Assembly (NCBI GenBank): GCA_018136815.1
Contig: CM030944.1
Span: 2,953,834-3,017,833 of the forward strand
Direction of reading: 5' to 3'
Source: Isochrysis galbana
Lineage: Eukaryota > Haptophyta > Isochrysidales > Isochrysidaceae
Length of the DNA stretch: 64,000 nucleotides
The position numbers and the translations under genes were made by a program. A model generated the notes under the pieces. That model saw only the letters and a list, made by a program, of their open reading frames with translations, did no database searches and was not told where the DNA came from. Below are positions 1 through 11,381 of this stretch, in pieces. Within the stretch, counting starts at the first letter, position 1. The number at the start of each line of letters is the position of its first letter.

Positions 1-1488
1 CTCTCCCTCCTTTCGGCCGCCCTGGTCACCATGATGGTGCCAGGGCGATAGCATGCATGCCAGGAGGTTTTGTCGTTTTTTTGTTTTTTGGGTTAGCTAG
101 GGGGCCCTGAGCCCTGAGATGATCGATGCTGCGATCGAGGCCGGCATTGACATACACTTGCGCGTGCCCCACACGAGCCACCGCACTCAGCGGCCGCGCT
201 GTCCTCTGGCATGCAGGCAATCGCAAACAGCGAAGGCCGCCATCCATCGCCATCCCTACGCAAGTAGTTTTGATCTTTCACTTAAACGTAAACATGAATA
301 TAAAATTTCTTGTGAGTGGCTCGCCTCCCCCCCCGGACTTGGCACCGTGTACTGCCTTGTACGAAAATTGGGTGGTGACGATTGAACGCTTTTCCACATG
401 TTGGATGGTAACGATTGAATGTTGAATGCTTATTCGCTTTTCCACATGTTGGATGTTGGGTGTTGGGTGATAGACGATTGAACGCTTCTCGCCTGCGGCG
501 CCGGAATCTAGAGTCTGCTAGAGCTAGAGCGCAAGCCGTCAACGGTGAATAACATGCCACAATAACGGTCAATAGGCGCCCAATCGAATCACCACGCAAC
601 AGCAACATGCGCACATAAGCAAACTTAAAGACGGGATCGGCACGGCGTGTGTGACGTGGGGTGGCTCTCTCCCTCTCCCGAGTGGTGGCACACACGGGCA
701 TGGTGGATGTGCCTGCTAGTTCCATAATGTGTGAGGGGCGCGCCGGCCCGCCGCGCAGGAGGAGTAGAGTGACATGACAGGACAACTTGTGCCCGATGAT
801 ACTCCTCACGACCACACACTATGGATACTCCCAATGACATGGCCGCTCACATTACAATCGACGATCAACATGCCATGCGTGCGCGTGAAAAATGGTCCAA
901 TCGACATTGGTCCCGAGTCTCTCGTGCCTCGTCGGATCAAAACGGGCAAGTGTCAAGCAGAGACACGGTGAAGCAAATATATGCGACGCTCTCCAATGGG
1001 CCGTGCCAACTCTGTGAAAGAAACATGAGTTCAGTCCTTGGGCGGCGATGAAGGGAAAGTACAAGAGAAGAAGCAAGCCTATGACCGGCGTGATTCTCGA
1101 ATTTGCTGCGCTGGATTGAGGCGAATCGACGTGCGTGTGCCATTTCTGCAGGGGTCGTGGCGTGGACGGGCTTATCGGGTGGGGCGGGGACCAATCCCGA
1201 AACGTCGCCGCATCGGGTCGACGTAAACCGCGATGTGGGGCGACATGTTCCGTGGCGAGGCAGAGTGTCGTCGCAGACTCATCGGGTGGAGGGGCGGTGA
1301 GCAGTGAAATGGCCATCATCAAGGCGTCGCCGCGTCTAGATCGACGTACGGGCACGATCAGTGGCGGCGACGTGCGTCGGCACCGCGCATGGCAAGCGAG
1401 CGGTGGTATCCATTCGCGCTCTGCCCTCGTGGCGCCACGCCTCAGGTCTGCTTGGCTGGTCAACCAGCGGCAAACGAACCACACGCTC
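1..1488. other. Intergenic, no supported gene
   Basis: No reading frame here has recognisable family motifs or a credible splice structure. The only clear structure is a degenerate tandem repeat at about 365-490, listed separately. The segment lies beyond the 3' end of the metallophosphoesterase gene on the minus strand, so its right edge probably holds that gene's 3' UTR. Confidence 0.5.
365..490 (-). repeat. Minisatellite, TTCAATC unit, copy 1
   Basis: Read on the minus strand this is two to three imperfect units of about 32 bp. Each has a GCGTTCAATCG core, an ACCACCCAACA-like core and then TGTGGAAAA. The same unit recurs at 20655-20790 (plus strand) and 45860-46045 (minus strand). Copies 1 and 3 also share the flank GCTTCTCGCCTGC, so this is a dispersed family rather than chance tandem slippage. 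Confidence 0.7.
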
Positions 1489-3298
1489 TCACCCGAGGAG
1501 GTCTGCGATATCATCGCCGTCACCTGCCACATTAGCCTCCGAGTGTAGCGCGCCGAGCGACTGGGTGCGCCAGCCTTCACCGACGCGGCGGGCATCGGTG
1601 GCGGCGAAGTGTTGCGCCCTCGTCCGTTGCGCCTCGATCATCTGCCGTCGTCGCTCGCTGCGGACGGCCGACGCGCTCCGCATGGGCGAGGCTCCCTCCG
1701 CAAGTTCGGGATGGACGCGGCGGCTGAGCTCATCAGCCGCAGCGGCGGCCGCCTCCATGGACGCGTGCCCGTCCGCCCCGCACGTCCACGTCACGTTTCG
1801 CCGCATCTTGAGAGAGCGCGAGCCGCCGCACGGGCCACTGAGCGCGGATCCACGCACGCTGGACGATAGAATCGCGTCGAGATTGGGCTCCGCACCCCCA
1901 TTCTCCTCCCAATAGCGGATGAGCGGCTTGGGCGGCGGTAGCGTCGGGCCGTCGACGTCCCAGATGAGCCGTAGATGCGGGAGCGCAGGAGTCAGCTGCT
2001 TGTCGCGCTCCTTGGAGTAGCCGAGCGGATGCGACAGGTAGCGCACGCCGTCGAGTGTGAAGTCCTTGGGACGGTGCGAGTGTCCAAAGGCGTGCAGGTG
2101 GTGGCACCTGCCAGGGGGTAGGCCCAAAAGCCGGCCCTCAAAGCTGCCAGTGGCGTCCTGCGGCGCACACACGCCTTCGGAGAGTTGGCGGAGCTGCTGC
2201 TCGATACGGCGCGAGCCCGCCACGCGGGAGAACTTGACGGCGGTGTTGGAAGCGGGATGATCGAGCCACTCGTTCCGGAAGTTGGGGCATGAGGGAACCA
2301 GCCTGTGTGAAGCATGGGGGACGGGGGGGAGGGGGGGGCTGAAAGCTCTTGCGAGAGCGGGTGTGGGGCGCGACCACCGCGGCGCACCAGTCGGGGAGCG
2401 TCTCCTCGCGCGGCAGGAAGTGTGAGAACGAGAGGACAGCGTCGCCGACGCCGCGTCGTAAGGCCGTGTTGACTTTGCTGATAGAAGGCTGGTTGCGGCG
2501 GGCGAGCTCAGCGGCAACACCAGCGGGGTACATGCCTGTTATGGTGTCGCCCGGCTCGAGCAGGTGCGCGGGCCACTTGCAGAGCGCAAAGTCGGACCAC
2601 GTGAAAGAACACCTGAGCACGCGGGCGTGGCGCGACGGGGTTGTGAGCTGGTCGGGCGCAGCCGCTCCTGTGCGACCGACGTGGTGCACAGTGCGAGCGC
2701 CTCACATGTCGAGCGCGCGATCGGCGACTTGCGGCGCGAGACTCGTCAGGTCGAGCGAGTCGTCGTACCACGAGACGAGCGGCACGACCCACAGCCCGGC
2801 GCCCTCGCCGGAGCAGCTCCCGTCGGCGCGCAGGAGTCGCGGTGCTGTGTGCACATTGCCTAGTCGCTCGCACATGCGCTCGATCGCGTCGAGCTTGGCG
2901 AGCGAGTCCATCGGCCCGTCAGCGCGCGAGATCCATAGATCGTGGTTGCCCGGTGTGAAGAAGACGTGCTCGAAGCGTCTCGACAGCACTGAGAGGCTCT
3001 GGTGAAGCTGCTCCATCTGGTGCGATACATCGCCTGCCACGATGACCGCCTGTCCCTCGTGCCTCGCCAGCCCCTGCAGCCATGCCATGTTCTCCTCGCG
3101 GTCGGTGTGCACGTCGGAGGTGAGCCATACCCGTGGGTAGGCGGGCGGAGGCGGCGGATCGAGACCTCCCGATTCAAAGTACGCAACAGCCTGCTGCTCT
3201 GTCCATGAGAGCATGTGGGGAGAGAGAGGAAGGTCGTCTGCGAGGTGCTCGGCCGCGAGCTCCGCCATTCTCTCAAAGGAGCTCACGCGGCGCACCAT
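1489..3298 (-). CDS. Calcineurin-like metallophosphoesterase
   Basis: Three exons, 3298-2706, 2612-2388 and 2302-1489, join in frame through GT-AG introns to give 543 residues. The metallophosphoesterase metal-site motifs appear in order: TSDVH (D62, H64), AGDVSH (D90), GNHD (118-120), FSHFLP (H262) and FGHSH (346-349). All metal ligands are therefore present, and a dinuclear-metal hydrolase of a phosphomonoester or diester is expected. The substrate cannot be told. The start is the ATG at 3298; upstream, the frame runs into a CT/GA repeat and is judged non-coding. There is no clear signal peptide. The last roughly 150 residues are charged, alanine-rich and not part of the catalytic fold. Confidence 0.85.
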
Positions 3299-3423
3299 TC
3301 CCCCTTTGGTGTGGCTCACACCACACAACCCCCCCACACCCACTGCAGCAGAGAGCAGCAGCCGGCTATCGAGGAGAGCTCCTCTCACTGTAGTACTCTT
3401 ACGCTCCCTTCCACTTGGTACCT

Positions 3424-3489
<66 letters not shown>

Positions 3490-5130
3490 TCTCACCCCTC
3501 TCTCTCCTTCCCTCCCCTCTCTCCCTGCCTCGCTCCCTCCCTTCTTCTCTCTCTCTCTCTCTTCTATCTCTTCCTCGTTGCTCCCTCTCTGGTTCACTGT
3601 GCAGATCCCTCTCTCTTCCTCTCCTCACTCCCTCTCCTCACACACGCGACCTCGCGCACACTGGCGTCTTCTCTTCTCTAACGTCCCCCAAATCTCCTGC
3701 CGTCGGTCTTGTCTCCCCTCCTCTCTCTCTCTCGCTCTCCTCTCTCTCGCTGCCTCCCTCTCCCTTCCTCCTGCCCGACCTCCCCCTCTCCTCTTCCCCC
3801 TCTTCCTTCCTCTTTTCTTCAGGTAACGACGAGAGCTGCAGCCAGATTCTTCCTCGACGGGGGGGGGGGGAGAGGAGGAGGGGGAGAGGGGGGGGAGGCG
3901 TGGCCGGTACCGAGAGAGATTATCTTTTCAACACAAATATTTGGATAAACCAGAAGCGAGAGGATGGGAGGGCGGCCGGGGGATGGAAGGACCGAGGGAG
4001 AGAGAGAGAGAGGAGAAAATGGCGAGACCCAGCGCTAGACTTATGAACGCGGAGGCTCGAACCAGCTCATACCTTAAGAAAGACGGTGTGTACGTGAAAC
4101 AACCCGACCTTCTTGAGACGATGCTGCGCAGGTCCAGTGGTCCTCCCTCCCTCCCTCCCCCCATCTCCAAATCTAACACTCCTCAAGCGGTTTATTCGCC
4201 TCTACTCGGAGGCTTTGGGAGAGAGATGAGAAGCGGAGAGAGGACTCGAGCGAGGGGATCCAACTCTCTCCCGATTCTCTTCTTCCTTTTCGTCCTGCGA
4301 GAGAGGGAGAGCCCCACCCACCCATCCGCTGTGTGAAGGGGAAACAAATAGAGGCGAGAGAGACTCAGAGACGTCGAGCGATTTTCTTTTGGCTGCCGCC
4401 CCTCAAGAGGATTCAAAAAAATGTGGAGTCCCTCGCGAGAGACAGCGCGACGCTCCTTTCTTCCACTCCACAGAGAAGAGAAAGAAGAGAGAGGAGGGTT
4501 AGCCGGAGAGCCCCGAGGGAAGAGAGTAGGGGGGAGGCAGCAGAGAGAGAGAGAGGGGGGGGGCGCAGATTCCTTTTCGGTCTCCACACTTGGCTGACGA
4601 GCCCTTCTCTTCACAGTCCCCGCACAGGGCCGCATGTGCCGCAGACGAAACAGCGGTCCACCGAGAGGCGAGAGGTCCACCGAGAGGTCCACCGAGAGGT
4701 CCACCGAGAGGTCGCGTGAGGGTTTGTGTGGCAACTTCGTCCCTCCGCCTCCCCCAGTGAGCCCCCGGCCAGTAGTCAGTACTTTAGTTCGCCCGTTTAC
4801 CGTTTATAGCACAACATCTCAACATGGAGCACAAAAAGTAGTTTTGTTTTCGCGTTGACGTGCAGAAGTGATAGACACAGATAGCCTCGTGTTTTCGAAC
4901 GTTTCACGTTCGATTTCGAGAGTCAACCCCTCCTTTTCTCTCGATGGTTCGACAGTCCCGTGTGCCCATATGGTGACACTGGTTGGCTACCGAAACATTG
5001 GCATTTGGGCATGCCGATGGTCATGTATTGTGCTCTCATTTGGCCCAGGCCAGAGTTTCGTTTCGGACCCGCCCAAATTTCGTTTCGAAATTTCGCACGC
5101 ATTTCACTAAGTTTCGGGCCCGCTCCACCC
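3299..5130. other. Intergenic, CT-rich
   Basis: A long pyrimidine-rich stretch follows the metallophosphoesterase start, including an almost pure (CT)n run at about 3428-3486 and CT-rich DNA to about 3830. This lies immediately upstream of that gene, so its promoter or 5' UTR is probably here. A 15-bp unit built on GAGGTCCACCGAGAG is repeated about four times at 4665-4715. At 5043-5128 there is a cluster of TTTCG words like those at the ends of the hAT-like element at 32830. No gene is seen. Confidence 0.55.
3428..3486. repeat. (CT)n microsatellite
   Basis: A nearly uninterrupted CT dinucleotide tract about 130 bases upstream of the metallophosphoesterase start codon. Similar CT-rich blocks precede the ATP-grasp gene (42340-42780) and lie upstream of the RIBA gene (13160-13500). 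Confidence 0.9.
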
Positions 5131-5738
5131 AAAAAAAAAACATCTGAAGATTCTGGGCTACACACCTACTACTGACTGGGACTGGTCTCCCTTCTCTACT
5201 TGCATCGCCCTTACTTCCCTCCCTCCACCTCTTCCCCTGCCCCCCTTCTTTCCTTTTTCTTCGGTTTCCGGGGTCCGGCCTTGGTGCGCTACCTAAGGCC
5301 TGGTTCAGAGTGCGGGGGCCGAGCAGGCCTGTTGTGTCTTCTCTTTTGGCGTTCGCGTCTGCCTTCGCTCGCGCCTATTGTGACAGTGGCGCCGGGTCGG
5401 TTGCGTCTCTGATGTTGACCTTGTTCTACGTTTTGTTGGCTTATTCGTCTTTGTTTTGTTGCTCCTTGGGTTCCTCGACAGCGTGTGCTATCCTCAGCTT
5501 TGTGGCTAGATTTACGAGTTCCTTGCTGGGTTTGAGCCCGCCGTTGTCGTTTATACTGAAAACGGGCCTCAAGTCGCTTATGTCTATCCGTTTTTTGGGT
5601 TGTCTACCCATGCCCGCTTGGGCGGTTCTTGCCGCGTCGGTCTCGTTTGCGAAGAGTAGAGCTTTACTTAGCGTGGTGTATCGTTCTATTGTTCTTATCA
5701 GTATCGATTCTTCTGAGTATGCCACTCGTCTTATCCTG
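5131..5738 (-). mobile_element. Non-LTR retrotransposon fragment, family A copy 1
   Basis: A minus-strand, 5'-truncated element. Its frame at 5725-5441 has no ATG start and encodes an end with the motif MGRQPKKRID, which recurs in the reverse-transcriptase copy at 21051-22110. Downstream is a conserved 3' UTR containing CCGGAAACCGAAGAAAAAGG. The copy ends, on the minus strand, with GTGTAGCCCAGAATCTTCAG and then a T run near 5131. The same 3' tail occurs at 33552, 36083 and 57876. The orientation follows from the T-rich tail and the coding frame. Confidence 0.65.
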
Positions 5739-5853
5739 TAAACAGTAAACAGGCGCGAGACTTACCGATTTTCCGGTGGGCGGAGCTCTCGCTCGCGCCC
5801 ACCCCCTTTTCCGCGCTCTCTCTCCCCTCTCCTGCGGCACGCGCGATGGCGCA

Positions 5854-6736
<883 letters not shown>

Positions 6737-7135
6737 ATGGCGCACCTGCGGCAGGCCTCCAGCTGCCCTCTGGCGGCCCCTGGAGGCTCCTGGAGGCCAG
6801 CTCAGGGGGCAGAAGAGGCTGGGGCTGGGTCCTGGCCTCCCCTGCCTCTCCCTCGCTGGCGCTCCCGAGCCTCTGGGGGCCCCAATCTGCACCTGTCTGC
6901 CTGTCGACCAGGGGGGGAGGGGGGGTTGGAGCAATGGGCTGGCCACGAGGGGCCAAGATGGGCGAATGGGGCGAGCCTGTGGGGAAGGGAGTGGGTCAGT
7001 AGGGCAGTGGCCTCCTGGCAAGCCATCAGGCATGCCAGGAGGATGGGTGGTTCCTCCCCCATGGCAGGGGAGGAGTGGAGAGAGGGGGGGGCTCGTGCCG
7101 CCCCATGGGTCAACCAAGTATAAACTTAGTTGATA

Positions 7136-8358
7136 TTCCTAGTTGTAACTATTATTATTTAGAGGGCGTCATGCGCATGCATGCGGGGGAGAGGGAGGCG
7201 ACGGGGGGGAGGGCGCTTCGTTCGGGGCCCAAATTTCGCTTCGGCGGGGGAAGGAAATCTGCGGGGGGGGGGGGGGAATCTGCGGACGGGGGCTCGAATT
7301 TCGAGACGAAAATCGGCGAACCAGGACTTGAGCCCAGGGAGAATGGGAGAATCCGAATCTGCACGCCTTGCGTGACCACGACGAACATAGAAGACGGTAT
7401 ACAACAAGGAAGGCTCGTACTCATGCCGAAATATTCATGCTTCATGCCAAAAGGCCTGAATACAACACTCTGCTGGACTCTGGCGAGGGTCTGCGCAGCC
7501 AGGAGGCCAGCAGGCACCCCCTCTCGCCATGCTAAGGCGGTGCCGCGCGTGATGGGCCAGCCCATCATGCGCAGCACCGTCATTTTGATGGCTCGCGGCC
7601 AGCCGCGCACTGCATGCGTGCGAGAGGCTGGCAGCAGATGCCAGCAGGGGCGCGGTGGAGGGCGCAGGCGATGCGTTGCGCCTGCGCACCTGCGCATGGC
7701 TCAGTACCAGTCCTGCCTGCCCGGGGGTAACCGTGCCCGGGGAACGCAGGCGCGCATCGCACAGCGCGACCTCTGGTGCTCTTTTGTCTTTTTCGTGGTC
7801 GACGTCGATTTCGCACGATCGCGAAAACGTTATTTGTTATTTGGGTCTGCTGTATGTTGAAAGTTGAAATGGAAATGGCGTTGAGCGTTGAAAATGTGCA
7901 TATTTCTTATGAGATTCTTCCTGCGAATATACCCATTACCAGTAGCATAGCCTAAAGACCTCAATCTTGGCTTGGTGAATTTTCACCCTTAGAAGTTAAA
8001 AGCCCTGTTTGACCGCCCTACCCCTACAAAGGAAAAGGACAAAGGAAAAGGCTTTTGAAAAGGAAAACAGAAAACATAGACATAGACAGTTACTGTTAGA
8101 CTATTTTTATTGTTCTTGTAAACGAAGGCCAAAAACAGACTATTTTTGTGGTTCTTGGAGCCTCCTCCGCTGTTTTTCCAATCTGGGCGCTGCACCTGTG
8201 CACGAGGGCAGACTTATAGGGCAAATAGAGACTTAGAGACTTAGAGAGCGCGCACGAGGGCGAATGGAGCGCCGCGGTACAAAAGGAGGGAGAGGAACTA
8301 GTAGTACAATAAAATGTACTGCGGTGAGTGAGGTCCGCCGTCGGTCGGTCGTCAGGCG
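7136..8358. other. Intergenic, no supported gene
   Basis: No gene is recognised. A G-rich patch lies at 7200-7290. The motif CCCTGTTTGACCGCCCTA at about 8000-8017 recurs at about 51146-51163 and, inverted, near 27543, so it is probably the end of a dispersed element. The last few hundred bases should carry the promoter and 5' UTR of the glycosyltransferase-like gene at 8359. Confidence 0.45.
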
Positions 8359-9897
8359 ATGGCGTGCGGCTCGGTGGCGCCGTGCGTCGCGCTGCTCGTC
8401 GGGCGGTGGGGGACGGCGGCGGCAGGATGGCCGGCGACGATTGCGCTTCTTGTGCGCACGATGGCCGCCAACGAGCGCCTCCACTTCTACCTCCTCTCAG
8501 AGAGCCCGCCGCCACTCCGGCTGCCGCGAAATGTGTTTTATCGTAACGAGACACTCGAGCAGCTCTATGAGCGGCTCAGCGCGGCCGTCGGGCTGCGGCT
8601 ACCGGGCGGCAGCGGCGCGCTGCGTTCTGATTTGCGCAACACACCAAGCTCCGGCTTTCTCGCCGGCCGGGACGTCTCGGGCGCCAAGGTCAATGACCTG
8701 AAGCCGATGTGGGGCGAGGCATTTGGCGCCGACCTGCTGGCTGGCTACGACTGGTGGGGTTACTTGCAGGACGACGTGCTTCTGGGTGACCTAACGGCCG
8801 AGTGGGCGATGGCGTCCGCACCCGTCCTCGCCGACTCAGACGTGGTCGCACCCTATCCCGCACCATACAACAGCTCTGGCGTGCTGATGCTCTTTCGTAA
8901 CGCGCCGGCCGTCAACCGGCTGTGGCGCCGGAGCGCGGATGCGCAACTCGCGCTCACTGAGCCGCGATACTTAGTGTTCGACGAGTGGTGGGGATCGTCG
9001 AAGGACAGCATGGCTGTTGTCCTCGCGCGTGAGGCGGCCGCCGGCCGCATCCGCCTGAGGCAGGGCGGCGTTGGCTGGTTTGGCCAGGACTACAATAACC
9101 CTGCCAACATGATGACGTGCTGGTGGAAGGGGCGCGTCTTCACGAGCCTACGCTTCGGCACGTCGCGCGGCTACCCGTGCGGCGGTGGAGACCGCCAGCT
9201 TGGCTCGAGTGAGTGGAGTATCTTCCACATAGGCCGGCTCAAAAAGCAGCGCAACATCGCCAAGCTCAAGCTGTCGTACTCACAGCTGCGTGCCATTGAG
9301 CACTCACCAGAGTTCCAGCTGAGTCCGGAGGGCGTCATCCTGCCCGAGCGGGGCGGGCCGGAGGCCGGGGGGAGGAGTAATCTACTCTCGGCAGATTCCC
9401 CCATCTCCGGCAACCTCAGCGAGCTCATCAACTATCTCTCACGCGTGGATCTTTGCGACGACCTAGTGGAGCATCCTAGGATTGCGTATGCCCTTGGCCT
9501 ACCTGCCGCCGACGGGCGTAGCTGGTGCTGGCGCCAGCGCTTTCGGCGGCAAGGGCACTGCAAGACGAGCCTTGCCGTGCAGACGCTCTGCTTACGTGGC
9601 TGCGGCCTCTGTCCCTCCACCCGGTTCGGCGTCCACGAGGCGCTCACCGAGGAAATGGAGCTCGGGCTCCGACTTCGCAACGTCGCCATTGAGCAACTGC
9701 CAGCGCCCACGCTGCGAGCCCGGCTAGAGCGGGCCTGGCGCGTGCTCATTGGGAGGACGCAGAGCAGCGCTGAGGGTGCCGACCTGAAGGATGACTGGGA
9801 GTGGTGGCACGCGCACGGGAAGCATTACCCACGCGGCAAGCTACACGACGAGCTACACCAACTGATCGCACGTTCGCCCATCTTCACAGAGCTATGA
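8359..9897 (+). CDS. Glycosyltransferase-like protein (DUF6625-like) with ShKT-like module
   Basis: Intronless, 512 residues, ATG to TGA. The N-terminus (VALLVGRWG, WPATIALLVRTMAAN, LHFYLLSE), then KVNDLKPMWGEAF and GYDWWGYLQDDVLLGD, follow the order seen in DUF6625 proteins. These are GT-A-like predicted sugar transferases in which the acidic DDVLLGD-type segment is the expected metal/nucleotide-sugar site. Residues about 370-415 carry a cysteine pattern (DLCDDL, WCW, GHC, LC, CGLC) resembling an ShKT module, unusual on such an enzyme. There is no clear signal peptide or membrane segment; the extreme N-terminus is already part of the fold, so a short upstream exon is possible. Donor and acceptor sugars are unknown. 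Confidence 0.7.
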   Translation: MACGSVAPCVALLVGRWGTAAAGWPATIALLVRTMAANERLHFYLLSESPPPLRLPRNVFYRNETLEQLYERLSAAVGLRLPGGSGALRSDLRNTPSSGFLAGRDVSGAKVNDLKPMWGEAFGADLLAGYDWWGYLQDDVLLGDLTAEWAMASAPVLADSDVVAPYPAPYNSSGVLMLFRNAPAVNRLWRRSADAQLALTEPRYLVFDEWWGSSKDSMAVVLAREAAAGRIRLRQGGVGWFGQDYNNPANMMTCWWKGRVFTSLRFGTSRGYPCGGGDRQLGSSEWSIFHIGRLKKQRNIAKLKLSYSQLRAIEHSPEFQLSPEGVILPERGGPEAGGRSNLLSADSPISGNLSELINYLSRVDLCDDLVEHPRIAYALGLPAADGRSWCWRQRFRRQGHCKTSLAVQTLCLRGCGLCPSTRFGVHEALTEEMELGLRLRNVAIEQLPAPTLRARLERAWRVLIGRTQSSAEGADLKDDWEWWHAHGKHYPRGKLHDELHQLIARSPIFTEL

Positions 9898-11381
9898 CGC
9901 ACGAGCCGAGGTGAACGAGTGGCCAGCCGGAGCGGCTGGCGAGAGGGGCCGGCCCATGCCGGCTACTCCTCGTTTTGGGGAGCACCGGCAGGCTCCAAGA
10001 GCACTCCGAGAGTGCCGGCTTCGTCTGTGTCGGCTTTTTGTCCTCACGCACATGCAGTGTGTTCTACTGTCCTGAGTGCGCTGCACACGGCACACACGCA
10101 TTTCCGGAAATAATTTTTTCTGAATGTTCTTGCCGCGCGCGCAGCCTTTCACTACTCTCACGCACGTGTTCCACTCCCCCATGACCGCGGCCCTTTCCCC
10201 CTGCCATAAGATGACTCCCCCGTACACTTGTTGTATTCCTCCTTCCGCACTTCCGCGCCCTCCGTGCGTCGTGCGTCGATCACCATGCCCGTAGTCACCG
10301 CAGGATGTCACGCCTTCCATCGCCGAACTTTGGCTTCCTCACGCAGAGGGAAAAAGTTGACATGCGCACGCACGGCGTCTCCGCGGGGGGACCGATGCAC
10401 ATCGCGCCGTGCCCATGCACAGCGTGCACCGATGTGATTGTCATCCGTGCGAAATATCTCTCAAAACGAGTGTTTATGTAATTGTCGATCGTAGAGGAGA
10501 CGCAGGGGAATAGCGCTAACGCGGCGTCCCCCCGAGGGGGAACACGCACCGCGGGGGGAAGCAGAGAGAAAAAGCTAGTCTGTCCCAAGAACGCTCAGCG
10601 TCGCCGCTCGAGCGCCCCCTCGTGCCTCTCCCGTCTGCTCCTCGTCCCCGTCCTTGTGCTGCGACGCCCCATGTCGACCGAGAGTGTGCCCACGATCCCG
10701 GCCCCGTCCCCGTGTGCTCCTTCGCTCCTTGTTGTCTCCCCTCCCACGCTCCAGGTGAGCCATACATCCCATGTTACTTCTCACCTCCCACTCACACCCA
10801 GCCGCACCACAGCTCTACATAGCCCATCACAATAACCCTCACCAGGACATCCACGATCCCCTGACCGGGAAGAAACCGCCACGAGATAGTCCGGTCACCG
10901 AGTGGCGCACAAGAGAAAGAGGGACCTGAACCGCTAGGGGCTAGAGCACCCCGACATCCTGGGCCATTTATAACGTAGCGCACAAGGGGAGGAGCCGCAA
11001 GGCAGATCAAGGGGGGGAAATTTGGGGGCTAGGGCGTGGCTACACGATAGAGTCCCAAAGCCACGTGCGAGGTGTGAATATTAAAAAAAAATCAGGCACC
11101 AAGTTGCGACGAGAGCCCATCGTAGGCGAGAGCGAGGCAGTAAGCCTCGAGGGCCACATGTTTGAAGGCGCCCCAAGCCCCATCATACGCGTGCGCGATC
11201 ATTGGCGCGCCGCTACCCGCGCACAAACGGCGCTGTGGTATGCGCGCCGTTGCGTCCAATCTGACATGCACGCAGCATTGACGGCGCAAACCCCCGAGTC
11301 ACTTAACAACTCGGCTGCTTGAGACGCAGTAGTGGGATAGCTGCGGCCCTCTCAGGCGGTGGGCCAGTCGGAAGGGAGAGT
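9898..11381. other. Intergenic with family-B retroelement tail
   Basis: No gene is supported. About 10838-11092 is a plus-strand copy of the family-B 3' tail (listed separately). The rest is compositionally mixed DNA between the 3' end of the glycosyltransferase-like gene and the 3' end of the RIBA gene, which converge on this interval. Confidence 0.5.
10838..11092 (+). mobile_element. Family-B retroelement 3' tail, copy B1
   Basis: Shares in order, with the copies at 22140-22402 and 56965-57180, a GGTCACCGAGTGGC-like word, a CACAAGGGGAGGAGCCGCAA-like word, GGGCGTGGCTAC, a GCCACGTGCGAGG-like word, and AATATTAA followed by an A- or T-rich end. This copy is diverged and lacks a coding region. 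The direction is inferred from the complete copy at 55735-57180. Confidence 0.55.

Noticed and set aside
852-1595. 247-residue minus-strand frame before the metallophosphoesterase 3' end
   Set aside because: It is Arg/Pro/Ser-rich with no motif and overlaps the end of the real gene in another frame; typical of GC-rich non-coding DNA.
3213-4046. Long Ser/Leu-rich and Arg/Glu-rich frames over 3200-4050
   Set aside because: They are translations of CT/GA repeats, open in several frames on both strands, with no motif; the real gene starts at 3298 on the minus strand.
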